Positions 1 to 5,061 are shown, numbered from the stretch's first letter. The stretch: 5,061 nucleotides of DNA from Bordetella parapertussis (GCA_945871945.1 CAMBXY010000117.1:1-5061); one strand, 5' to 3'. A program made the numbers and translations. Notes: a model not told the origin generated them from the sequence alone.

Positions 1-599
1 AACTCCATGTCGATATCGCTGGCCTCTTTGCGAAAAGGAAAGTTTTTTGCGCCGTGCAATGACAAGGTGAACACAGACGGGTCATCTCGAAAAATATGCG
101 CTGTTCCGTTGCCTTGGTGCACATCCAAATCAATCACTGCCACTTGCAAAGCTCGGCGTTGATGGCGCGCCCACTCGGCTTGCATCAAACGCGCCGCCAC
201 CGCCACATCATTGAAAACGCAAAACCCGCCGCCTTTGTCGGCATAAGCATGGTGAGTGCCGCCCGCCAAATTAGCAGCAACCCCCTCTTGGAATGCGGTT
301 CGTGCCGCCATGACGGTGGCGCCTACCGAGCGCCGCGCACGCTCGACCATGCCCTCAGACCAAGGAAAACCGATTTCTCTTTGCGCGGCGGGTGGCAGAC
401 TGCCTTTGAACACCGCCTCTATATATAAGGGTGTGTGCACCAGCGCCAACTCGCCCTCGCTGGCCGGATCGGCCAAATGCAGTGTCAATGGGGGCATTTC
501 AGCCGCCAGCCGCTTGCGCAGCAGCTCGTATTTACCCATAGGGAAGCGGTGACCCGCTGGCAAGGTTTGGATATGGGTAGCGGCGTAGAAAAGCTTCAT
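1..599 (-). CDS. Histone deacetylase family protein (HDAC-like zinc amidohydrolase), C-terminus cut by window edge
   Basis: Reading leftward from the ATG at 599-597 there is an open frame of 199 codons with no stop before the window edge, so the C-terminal part is missing. Bacterial members of the arginase/deacetylase fold are usually a little over 300 residues. The zinc-hydrolase core is clear: the His pair H116-H117 in GGTHHAYADKGGGFCVFND (residues 113-131), and IDLDVHQGNGTA (156-167), in which D157 matches the charge-relay Asp and D159 and H161 two zinc ligands. The third ligand Asp and the late catalytic Tyr would lie outside the window. Family members remove acetyl groups from lysine, polyamines or other acylated amines; the true substrate cannot be told here, although the motifs resemble the cytosolic acetoin-utilisation/AcuC-like and acetylpolyamine hydrolases. 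No signal peptide is visible. The Shine-Dalgarno is weak (AGG just upstream). The gene is divergent from the phasin gene and shares its 170-bp intergenic region. The family call is firm; the substrate is unknown. Confidence 0.93.
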   Translation of the reverse strand, partial: MKLFYAATHIQTLPAGHRFPMGKYELLRKRLAAEMPPLTLHLADPASEGELALVHTPLYIEAVFKGSLPPAAQREIGFPWSEGMVERARRSVGATVMAARTAFQEGVAANLAGGTHHAYADKGGGFCVFNDVAVAARLMQAEWARHQRRALQVAVIDLDVHQGNGTAHIFRDDPSVFTLSLHGAKNFPFRKEASDIDME

Positions 600-638
600 C
601 TGCCTAGGATTGTCAGGGGATTTAGAAAAACCCACCTA

Positions 639-659
639 ATTTGCTGCGCCGCAACAAAT
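639..659. promoter_or_regulatory. Candidate operator 1, 21-bp near-perfect palindrome upstream of the phasin -35 (PhaR-type?)
   Basis: Positions 639-659 form an inverted repeat in which every pair matches except one (C644 opposite A654), centred on C649. The core TGCTGCGCCGCAACAAA (642-658) recurs with one change (C to T) at 702-718. It sits just upstream of the predicted -35 and about 40 bp upstream of the divergent deacetylase start codon. Established: phasin genes in PHA-making proteobacteria are commonly repressed by PhaR, which binds TGC/GCA-rich sites and is released when PHA granules form. That this is a PhaR site is inference from location and sequence style. Confidence 0.6.
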
Positions 660-664
660 ACCGC

Positions 665-693
665 TTGATTTGACCAGTATTAACCCTCATAAT
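665..693 (+). promoter_or_regulatory. Predicted sigma70-type promoter of the phasin gene
   Basis: TTGATT at 665-670 (-35) and CATAAT at 688-693 (-10) are separated by exactly 17 bp. Transcription would begin near 700-701, giving a leader of about 70 nt. The promoter lies between the two TGCTGCGCYGCAACAAA elements, as expected for a repressed promoter. An alternative -35, TTGACC at 670-675, has no good -10 at proper spacing. Confidence 0.55.
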
Positions 694-701
694 TCAATCC
701 A

Positions 702-718
702 TGCTGCGCTGCAACAAA
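702..718. promoter_or_regulatory. Candidate operator 2, second copy of the 17-bp element at the predicted transcription start
   Basis: TGCTGCGCTGCAACAAA at 702-718 differs from 642-658 at a single base and lies exactly 60 bp further along, in the same orientation. It would cover the start of the transcript, directly downstream of the predicted -10, a position where a bound protein would block initiation or promoter clearance. Its dyad symmetry is poorer than copy 1: TGCTGC pairs with GCAACA only partly. The role as a PhaR-type operator is inferred. Confidence 0.55.
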
Positions 719-756
719 ATCAAACGCAGTGATCAAGTTCCCATTTTTAACTTTTC

Positions 757-762
757 AAAGGA
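757..762 (+). promoter_or_regulatory. Ribosome binding site that fixes the phasin start
   Basis: AAAGGA lies 7 nt before the ATG at 770. It settles the start at 770 rather than the in-frame upstream ATG at 701, which has no such site and would fall at the predicted transcription start and inside the repeat element. Confidence 0.8.
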
Positions 763-769
763 AAACACC

Positions 770-1315
770 ATGATGACCGCAGAACAAATGATTGCCGCCA
801 ACAAAGCCAGCATCGACACCCTTTTCGGCCTGAGCCACAAAGCTTTTGCCGGTGTTGAAAAAATGGTTGAACTCAATATGGCCGCTGCCAAAGCTGCTAT
901 GTCTGACAACCAAAACCACGCCCATGCCTTGATGAGCGTCAAAGACGTGCAAGAACTGATGGCCCTGCAAGCCGGCCACCTCCAACCCTTGAGCGAGAAA
1001 GCCGTTTCTTTCAGCCGCCACATGTATGAAATCGCCTCCAGCACCGGCGGCGAATTCACCAAAGCCGTGGAAGAAAAAGCGTCTGAAGCTCAACAAACCG
1101 TCACCAATTTGGTTGACTCTGCTGTGAAAAACGCACCTGCCGGTTCAGAAACCGCGGTTGCCATGATGAAAAGCGCTATTGCTGCCAGCCAAACCGCCAT
1201 CGAAAGCGTTCAAAAAGCTGTCAAGCAAGCGACCGAAGCTGCTGAGTCCAATATGCACGCCATGGCTGCTTCAACCGTTGCGCCTGCTACAAAAGCTGCT
1301 GCACGCAAGCGCTAA
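770..1315 (+). CDS. phaP: Phasin family protein (PHA granule-associated)
   Basis: The 181-residue product matches the usual size of beta-proteobacterial phasins. These small amphipathic helical proteins coat polyhydroxyalkanoate granules in the cytoplasm and control granule number and surface. The phasin_2-type core spans roughly residues 8-110. It opens with a typical TLFGLSHKAFAGVEKMVELN segment (17-36), followed by AAAKAAM and a helix carrying VKDVQELMALQAGHLQP. The rest is almost entirely helix-forming and Ala/Lys/Glu-rich, with few aromatics, no signal peptide and a basic tail ending AAARKR. The start at 770 is chosen from the AAAGGA at 757-762; the next codon is also ATG (773), so initiation there would remove one Met. 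The gene is monocistronic: its own promoter and repeat pair lie upstream and an intrinsic terminator downstream. Family assignment is strong; which phasin paralogue this is cannot be told, since no phaC or phaA/B is in view. Confidence 0.92.
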   Translation: MMTAEQMIAANKASIDTLFGLSHKAFAGVEKMVELNMAAAKAAMSDNQNHAHALMSVKDVQELMALQAGHLQPLSEKAVSFSRHMYEIASSTGGEFTKAVEEKASEAQQTVTNLVDSAVKNAPAGSETAVAMMKSAIAASQTAIESVQKAVKQATEAAESNMHAMAASTVAPATKAAARKR

Positions 1316-1324
1316 TCTGTTGCC

Positions 1325-1338
1325 AGAACCTAGGTTCT
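1325..1338. repeat. Perfect 14-bp palindrome between the phasin stop and its terminator
   Basis: AGAACCTAGGTTCT reads identically on both strands. It begins 10 bp after the phasin stop codon and ends 13 bp before the terminator stem. With no spacer it would make a poor RNA hairpin, since a loop would consume the central bases, so a protein-binding site or chance are both possible. Function is unknown. Confidence 0.5.
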
Positions 1339-1351
1339 TAAGCTGTTGAAG

Positions 1352-1377
1352 AGCCCGTCGAAAGACGGGCTTTTTTT
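1352..1377 (+). terminator. Intrinsic (rho-independent) terminator of the phasin gene
   Basis: AGCCCGTC (1352-1359) pairs perfectly with GACGGGCT (1364-1371) around a GAAA tetraloop (1360-1363), followed by a run of seven T (1371-1377). This is a textbook intrinsic terminator for the plus strand. The last T bases are shared with the stop codon of the convergent patatin gene (1376-1378). On the minus strand the same stem is followed by CTCTTC rather than a pure T run, so it would be weaker for the patatin transcript. Confidence 0.92.
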
Positions 1378-2290
1378 ATTTGGCCAGCGCCGCTTTGAGA
1401 GCCGGCAGCGCAAGCTTCATGGCGGCGCGTCCGGCTTCAATGCTTTTCTTGCGGGCGGCAAATTCGGCACTGCCCACATCGGGCATGACGGGGCGCACCA
1501 CCACCTCGGCTTGCGCCAACTCCAACTGGCTGATGCTTTTACCCATGATGCTGAAAGTTTGCAAAAGTACTTTCAGCATATCGGTGGTCTTGGCGTCTTC
1601 GGGGCGGCTGGAAATATCCACCGCAATGATGATGTCTGCGCCCATCTGGCGGGCATAACGCACGGGCACGGGCGAGACCAATCCGCCATCCACATAGTCT
1701 TTGTTGCCAATGCGTACTGGCTCAAACACCGAGGGCACTGCGCTTGAGGCGCGCACCGCAGTGGCTATATCGCCACGTCTGAACAATATGCCGTCACCGG
1801 TTTGCAAATCGGTGGCCACAATGCCCAGCGGCATTTTCATATCCTCAATCTTGGCGCCATTGAGTTGTGAATTGACGTAACGCCCCAGCGCCTCGCCACG
1901 CAGCATGCCGCGACTCATGAAGGGTACGCTCCAGTCGGTCAGTTGCGACTCGTCCATGCTGTCGGCCAGCCACTGCAACTGCGCACCTGTCTTGCCCGTC
2001 GCGAAAAAAGCAGCGACCAAACTGCCCGCCGAGGTACCCACCACCAAATCGGGCTTGATGCCGTTTTCTTCCAAAACCTGAATCACCCCAATATGGGCAA
2101 AGCCCCGCGCCGCACCCCCGCCCAAAGCCAAGCCAAGCTTGGGAATTTTTCGGGTAACTGGCGCTGGGGGCGTCTCGGGGGGCATAGCCACCTCAGGAGG
2201 TTTGACGGTGGTGCAGGCGGCCAAGGCCATCAACAGTCCAGCCAACCCGAGTTGGCAAAAGCGGCGAGTCAAAGCAATCAATGGGTTCAT
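1376..2290 (-). CDS. Patatin-like phospholipase family lipoprotein (RssA-like serine hydrolase)
   Basis: This 304-residue protein begins with a lipoprotein signal: basic R9-R10, a hydrophobic stretch and the lipobox L23-A24-A25-C26. Thr at +2 favours outer-membrane sorting under the E. coli rule. A Pro-rich linker (about 31-50) leads into the patatin domain. That domain has the glycine-rich oxyanion loop GGGAARG (57-63), the nucleophile elbow GTSAG (85-89) with catalytic S87, the RASSAVPSVFEP block (180-191), and DGG (201-203) with the dyad Asp D201. All catalytic elements are intact. The family hydrolyses acyl esters of phospholipids or neutral lipids; the substrate here is unknown and a periplasmic, membrane-tethered location is predicted. 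The gene converges with the phasin (60 bp between stop codons) and diverges from the SDR gene (74 bp between starts). A clear Shine-Dalgarno is lacking, but the ATG gives a complete signal sequence, so the start is retained. Confidence 0.93.
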   Translation of the reverse strand: MNPLIALTRRFCQLGLAGLLMALAACTTVKPPEVAMPPETPPAPVTRKIPKLGLALGGGAARGFAHIGVIQVLEENGIKPDLVVGTSAGSLVAAFFATGKTGAQLQWLADSMDESQLTDWSVPFMSRGMLRGEALGRYVNSQLNGAKIEDMKMPLGIVATDLQTGDGILFRRGDIATAVRASSAVPSVFEPVRIGNKDYVDGGLVSPVPVRYARQMGADIIIAVDISSRPEDAKTTDMLKVLLQTFSIMGKSISQLELAQAEVVVRPVMPDVGSAEFAARKKSIEAGRAAMKLALPALKAALAK

Positions 2291-2297
2291 TTGCCGA

Positions 2298-2324
2298 TTG
2301 TCACCCAGCAGGCACTGCGATAAT
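2298..2324 (+). promoter_or_regulatory. Candidate extended -10 promoter for the SDR-ggt-dnaG run
   Basis: GATAAT at 2319-2324 is preceded by TGC (2316-2318), giving the extended -10 pattern TGN, and TTGTCA at 2298-2303 is a fair -35 with a short 15-bp spacer. Extended -10 promoters tolerate poor -35 spacing. The start would fall near 2331, about 34 nt before the SDR ATG. The -35 lies only 8 bp beyond the divergent patatin start codon, so transcription of the two genes could interfere. Confidence 0.45.
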
Positions 2325-2353
2325 CACCCGCTTCTCATCTATTGACAGCGTTG

Positions 2354-2358
2354 AAAGG
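2354..2358 (+). promoter_or_regulatory. Ribosome binding site that fixes the SDR start
   Basis: AAAGG lies 6 nt before the ATG at 2365. The frame stays open upstream to an ATG at 2281, but that start lacks a site, would add 28 residues unlike SDR N-termini, and would overlap the patatin gene. Confidence 0.8.
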
Positions 2359-2364
2359 CTATTC

Positions 2365-3123
2365 ATGCAAATCAAAGGCAATGTATTTATCGTGACCGGC
2401 GGCGCGTCTGGTTTGGGCGAAGGCACTGCGCGGCTTTTAAGCCAAGCCGGCGGCGAAGTCGTGATAGCCGACATGCAGGACGAAAAAGGCCAAGCCATTG
2501 CCGCTGAAATTGGCGGTGCCTTTGTGCATTGCGATGTGTCCAATGAAGACAACGCCGCCGCCGTGGTCGCCAAAGCACAAAGTTTGGGCAAACTCAGCGG
2601 CCTGATTAACTGCGCAGGCATCGCCACCGCCGAGCGTACGGTAGGCAAAACAGGACCCCATTTGCTGGCCGGTTTTCAGCGCACCATCAGCATCAATTTG
2701 GTGGGCAGCTTCAACATGATTCGTTTAAGTGCCCAAGCCATGAGCAGCAACACCCCTGAAGACACTGGCGAGCGCGGTGTGTTGATTTCTACCGCTTCGG
2801 TGGCTGCCTACGATGGGCAAATCGGCCAAGCGGCTTATGCGGCCTCCAAAGGCGGCATTGTGGGCATGACCCTGCCCATCGCCCGCGACCTGTCCAAGCT
2901 GGGCATTCGCAATATGACCATCGCGCCCGGCATTTTTGGCACCCCCATGATGTTCTCCATGCCCAAAGAAGTGCAAGAAGCACTGGCCGCAGGTGTGCCC
3001 TTCCCCTCGCGTTTGGGCACGCCCATGGACTACGCCAAATTGGTCTTGCACATCTTAGATAACGACATGCTCAATGGCGAGGTTATCCGTTTGGACGGCG
3101 CAATTCGCCTGCCGCCAAAATAA
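2365..3123 (+). CDS. SDR family dehydrogenase, 3-hydroxyacyl-CoA dehydrogenase type II (HSD10)-like
   Basis: The 252-residue protein is a classical short-chain dehydrogenase. The nucleotide-binding motif TGGASGLG is at 11-18, D36 at the end of the second strand favours NAD over NADP, and NCAG is at 82-85. The catalytic tetrad is N111, S145, Y158 and K162 (YAASK 158-162). Blocks such as GKTGPH (94-99), GERGV (135-139), SVAAYDGQIGQAAY (145-158), APGIFGTPM, VPFPSRLG and LNGEVIRLDGAIR near the C-terminus are hallmarks of the HSD10 / type II 3-hydroxyacyl-CoA dehydrogenase group. These soluble enzymes oxidise 3-hydroxyacyl-CoA to 3-ketoacyl-CoA in fatty-acid or branched-chain amino-acid breakdown. 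Length fits the family. The stop codon TAA is immediately followed by the GTG of the gamma-glutamyltransferase gene, so the two are almost surely co-transcribed. The exact physiological substrate is inferred; a broader alcohol or steroid substrate cannot be excluded. Confidence 0.92.
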   Translation: MQIKGNVFIVTGGASGLGEGTARLLSQAGGEVVIADMQDEKGQAIAAEIGGAFVHCDVSNEDNAAAVVAKAQSLGKLSGLINCAGIATAERTVGKTGPHLLAGFQRTISINLVGSFNMIRLSAQAMSSNTPEDTGERGVLISTASVAAYDGQIGQAAYAASKGGIVGMTLPIARDLSKLGIRNMTIAPGIFGTPMMFSMPKEVQEALAAGVPFPSRLGTPMDYAKLVLHILDNDMLNGEVIRLDGAIRLPPK

Positions 3124-4965
3124 GTGCGCAAAGCCGTACTCGCTCTCACGCTTGGCTTGCTTGCGGGTTTTGCGCAGGCACAGCTTAACTACCGCATCCC
3201 CGATTTACCCGAGGCCGCCAGCGGTTACCAAGCCAAATCTGGTTGGCCCCTCAAACAACGCGGGGTGGCTGCGGCCAACCCCTTGGCCAGTGACGCGGGT
3301 TACCAAGTGCTGCTAGCCGGTGGCACAGCAGTAGACGCAGCCATTGCTGTGCAAATGGTTTTGAGCTTGGTGGAACCTCAGTCCAGCGGCATTGGCGGGG
3401 GTGCTTTTTTGCTGCACCACAACAGCAAACAGTTGCAAGTTTTTGACGGCCGCGAAACCGCGCCGGCGCAAGCTACGGAGCGCTTGTTTTTGATTGAAGA
3501 CAAGCCCATGGCTTTTAACAATGCGGTGGTGGGCGGCAGATCGGTGGGCGTGCCCGGCTTGCTGCGCATGCTGGAGAAAGTCCACCAACAACACGGCGCC
3601 TTGCCTTGGGCGCAACTCTTTGCGCCGGCTATTGCCTTGGCTGAAGAAGGATTCCCCCTCAGCCCACGCTTGCATACACTTTTGAGCGCAGACACTTCTT
3701 TGCAAAATGACCCGCAAGCGGCGGCTTATTTTTTTCAAGCCGATGGCAAGCCTTGGCCTGTTGGTCACCGTTTGCAAAACCCGGCCTTGGCGAGTATCTT
3801 CAAGCGCATTGCCCTTGAAGGCACAGACGCTTTTTACAGCGGCGACATCGCCCAAGCGCTGGTTGACAAAGTGCATCAGCACCCCAGCAACCCAGGATTT
3901 TTAAGCCTGCAAGATTTACAAAACTACCAAGCTCTAGAACGCGATGCCCTGTGCTTCATACACGCCAGTAGCTTCAGCACCACCAAGCAAGTGCAGGTCT
4001 GCGGTGTGGGCCCGCCCAGTTCTGGCTTACTCACCCTTGGGCAAATTTTGGGCATGCTTCGTTCAGACGACAGCAACCTAGCCCCACCCGCCGTTTGGAG
4101 CGAGCGCAATACCTTGATGCCCAGCACCGCTTGGCTGCACAACTACAACGAAGCCGCACGCTTGGCATTTGCCGACCGCGCACAGTACTTGGGCGACCCC
4201 GCGTTTGTCAGCCCTCCCGCGCATGATTGGAAGTCGCTGCTCGACAACAACTATCTGCTTTCTCGCGCCAGCCAGATTGGCGACAGACGCATACCCGAGG
4301 TGAGTGCCGGCAACCCAGGCGGGGGTTTACAGGGATGGGCACCTATGGCCGACCAAACCGAGTACGGCACCAGCCACCTCAGCATCGTTGATGGCTTGGG
4401 CAATGCCTTGGCCATGACAACCACCATTGAGAGCGGCTTTGGCGCTCGCTTGATGGTCAGCACAGAAAATTTACCCGGCGGCTTTTTGCTCAACAACCAA
4501 CTAACCGATTTCAGCTTTGTGCCGCAAGACGAGCAGGGCCGGCCCGTGGCCAATCGTGTGCAGGCCGGCAAACGTCCGCGCTCCTCCATGAGCCCGACCT
4601 TGGTGTTTGCCCAAACCGATGATGGAGACCGCGGCAAACGCGGCGAATTGCTGGCGAGTTTGGGCAGCCCCGGCGGGGCCATGATCATCCACTTCACCGC
4701 CCAAACTTTGTGGGCCATGCTGCACTGGGAGCAAGACGCGCAACAAGCCATCAACCTGCCGCATTCAGGCGTGACCGGTGCCAATGCGCCCATGCTGCTC
4801 GAATCAGGTTTGTTTCCATCGGCCACCTTGTCGAATTTAAAAATTCTGGGTCACTCGGTGAAAGAGATTGATATGCCCAGTGGCTTGCAAGCGCTGCAGC
4901 GACTTGGGGCCGATTGGTTTGGCGCGGCCGACCCTCGCCGTGAAGGTGTGGTCGCAGGCGACTGA
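3124..4965 (+). CDS. ggt: Gamma-glutamyltransferase (glutathione hydrolase), periplasmic proenzyme
   Basis: This 613-residue protein cleaves the gamma-glutamyl bond of glutathione and related compounds and transfers the glutamyl group to water or amino acids. It has a Sec signal peptide (residues 1-19; R2-K3, hydrophobic core, AQA cleavage before Q20), so it is periplasmic. R110 in DGRETAPA matches the glutamate-carboxylate-binding Arg of E. coli GGT. The autoprocessing nucleophile is T416 in GTSHLSIVD, giving a large subunit of about 396 residues and a small one of 198. NNQ (457-459) with TDFS (461-464), RPRSSMSPT with S487-S488, and GSPGG (514-518) complete the active site. The stretch between TDFS and RPRSS lacks the aromatic lid residue of E. 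coli GGT (Y444). C277 and C293 bracket an enlarged loop before PPSSG and could form a disulfide. The start is GTG directly abutting the SDR stop, with no clear ribosome binding site, suggesting termination-reinitiation. No alternative start would give a signal peptide. Confidence 0.95.
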   Translation: MRKAVLALTLGLLAGFAQAQLNYRIPDLPEAASGYQAKSGWPLKQRGVAAANPLASDAGYQVLLAGGTAVDAAIAVQMVLSLVEPQSSGIGGGAFLLHHNSKQLQVFDGRETAPAQATERLFLIEDKPMAFNNAVVGGRSVGVPGLLRMLEKVHQQHGALPWAQLFAPAIALAEEGFPLSPRLHTLLSADTSLQNDPQAAAYFFQADGKPWPVGHRLQNPALASIFKRIALEGTDAFYSGDIAQALVDKVHQHPSNPGFLSLQDLQNYQALERDALCFIHASSFSTTKQVQVCGVGPPSSGLLTLGQILGMLRSDDSNLAPPAVWSERNTLMPSTAWLHNYNEAARLAFADRAQYLGDPAFVSPPAHDWKSLLDNNYLLSRASQIGDRRIPEVSAGNPGGGLQGWAPMADQTEYGTSHLSIVDGLGNALAMTTTIESGFGARLMVSTENLPGGFLLNNQLTDFSFVPQDEQGRPVANRVQAGKRPRSSMSPTLVFAQTDDGDRGKRGELLASLGSPGGAMIIHFTAQTLWAMLHWEQDAQQAINLPHSGVTGANAPMLLESGLFPSATLSNLKILGHSVKEIDMPSGLQALQRLGADWFGAADPRREGVVAGD

Positions 4966-4966
4966 C

Positions 4967-5061
4967 ATGGCCATCCCCCAGTCTTTCATCCAAGAGTTGA
5001 TTAACCGCAGCGATGTGGTCGAGATCGTGGGCCGCTATGTGCCACTGAAAAAAGGCGGCGC
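4967..5061 (+). CDS. dnaG: DNA primase, N-terminal fragment cut by window edge
   Basis: The frame from ATG 4967 gives 31 complete codons, beginning MAIPQSFIQELINRSDVVE and continuing IVGRYVPLKKGG. This is the typical start of bacterial DnaG, where it leads straight into the CHC2-type zinc-binding domain, which would begin just beyond the edge. DnaG makes the RNA primers for lagging-strand synthesis at the replication fork. The ATG comes one base after the ggt TGA, and AGGCG at 4956-4960 (6 nt spacing, inside ggt) can serve as ribosome binding site. In many proteobacteria dnaG precedes rpoD, but what follows is not visible here. The identity rests on a short but distinctive N-terminus. Confidence 0.9.
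   Translation, partial: MAIPQSFIQELINRSDVVEIVGRYVPLKKGG

Noticed and set aside
96..552. Plus-strand open frames of 98-110 codons at 96-428 and 256-552
   Set aside because: They are antisense to the deacetylase gene, whose HDAC motifs on the minus strand are unambiguous, and their translations resemble no family and lack ribosome binding sites.
701..769. Phasin start at ATG 701 (204 residues)
   Set aside because: It would put start codon and coding sequence on the predicted transcription start and repeat element, lacks a ribosome binding site, and the extra 23 residues are unlike phasin N-termini; 770 has a good AAAGGA.
733..1096. Minus-strand frames of 109-113 codons opposite the phasin
   Set aside because: They are shadows of the Ala/Lys-rich phasin codons with low-complexity translations and no initiation signals.
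1346..1747. Plus-strand 133-codon frame starting just before the phasin terminator
   Set aside because: It runs through the terminator hairpin and is antisense to the catalytic C-terminal part of the patatin gene; the translation is His/Gly-rich and matches nothing recognised.
2281..2364. SDR start at ATG 2281
   Set aside because: It overlaps the patatin start, precedes the likely promoter, and adds 28 residues not typical of the family.
3313..3882. Minus-strand 189-codon frame inside ggt, and a similar 191-codon frame at 4251-4826
   Set aside because: Both are antisense to well-conserved GGT sequence; long antisense frames are common in GC-biased genes and these show no recognisable domain.
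4833..4846. AT-rich inverted repeat GAATTTAAAAATTC late in ggt, considered as part of an internal dnaG promoter
   Set aside because: It lies in coding sequence and no acceptable -35/-10 pair could be built around it; chance is sufficient.
1..5061. Mobile element, CRISPR, toxin-antitoxin or defence cassette
   Set aside because: All coding space is accounted for by ordinary chromosomal families, and no terminal repeats, spaced repeats or target-site duplications were seen.

Overview
The window reads as a stretch of chromosome from a Burkholderiales-type betaproteobacterium, probably in or near the Comamonadaceae. The grounds are a phasin of the beta-proteobacterial polyhydroxyalkanoate (PHA) type, a lipoprotein patatin, an HSD10-like 3-hydroxyacyl-CoA dehydrogenase, protein sequence style and mid-range GC. 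The genus cannot be fixed from this sequence. The region is densely coding; the longest gene-free stretch is about 170 bp (600-769). No tRNA, rRNA, CRISPR array, insertion sequence or phage gene is visible.

Layout. Positions 1-599 (minus) hold the N-terminal two thirds or so of a histone-deacetylase-family (acetoin utilisation / acetylpolyamine amidohydrolase-like) zinc hydrolase that runs off the left edge. It is divergent from a phasin gene (770-1315, plus). The intergenic region between them carries a good sigma70-like promoter. On either side of it, exactly 60 bp apart, lie two copies of a 17-bp TGCTGCGCYGCAACAAA element, a plausible PhaR-type operator pair. The phasin ends in a strong GAAA-tetraloop terminator whose T-tract contains the stop codon of the convergent patatin-like lipoprotein gene (1376-2290, minus). 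The patatin gene is in turn divergent from an operon-like run on the plus strand: an SDR dehydrogenase of the 3-hydroxyacyl-CoA dehydrogenase type II group (2365-3123), a periplasmic gamma-glutamyltransferase (3124-4965, GTG start touching the upstream stop codon), and the first 31 codons of DNA primase dnaG (4967-5061, one base after the ggt stop).

How it fits together. The left half has a lipid/PHA flavour: a granule coat protein with its autoregulation-type operators, a serine esterase of the patatin fold, and an NAD-preferring hydroxyacyl-CoA dehydrogenase. A functional link among these is inference from proximity only. The right half is notable for its packing: SDR, ggt and dnaG are butted together with 0 and 1 base between them, which suggests co-transcription and translational coupling of a periplasmic glutathione-cleaving enzyme with the replication primase. 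All genes belong to recognisable families. I do not see a wholly new system; the most informative signals are the operator pair and the SDR-ggt-dnaG junctions.
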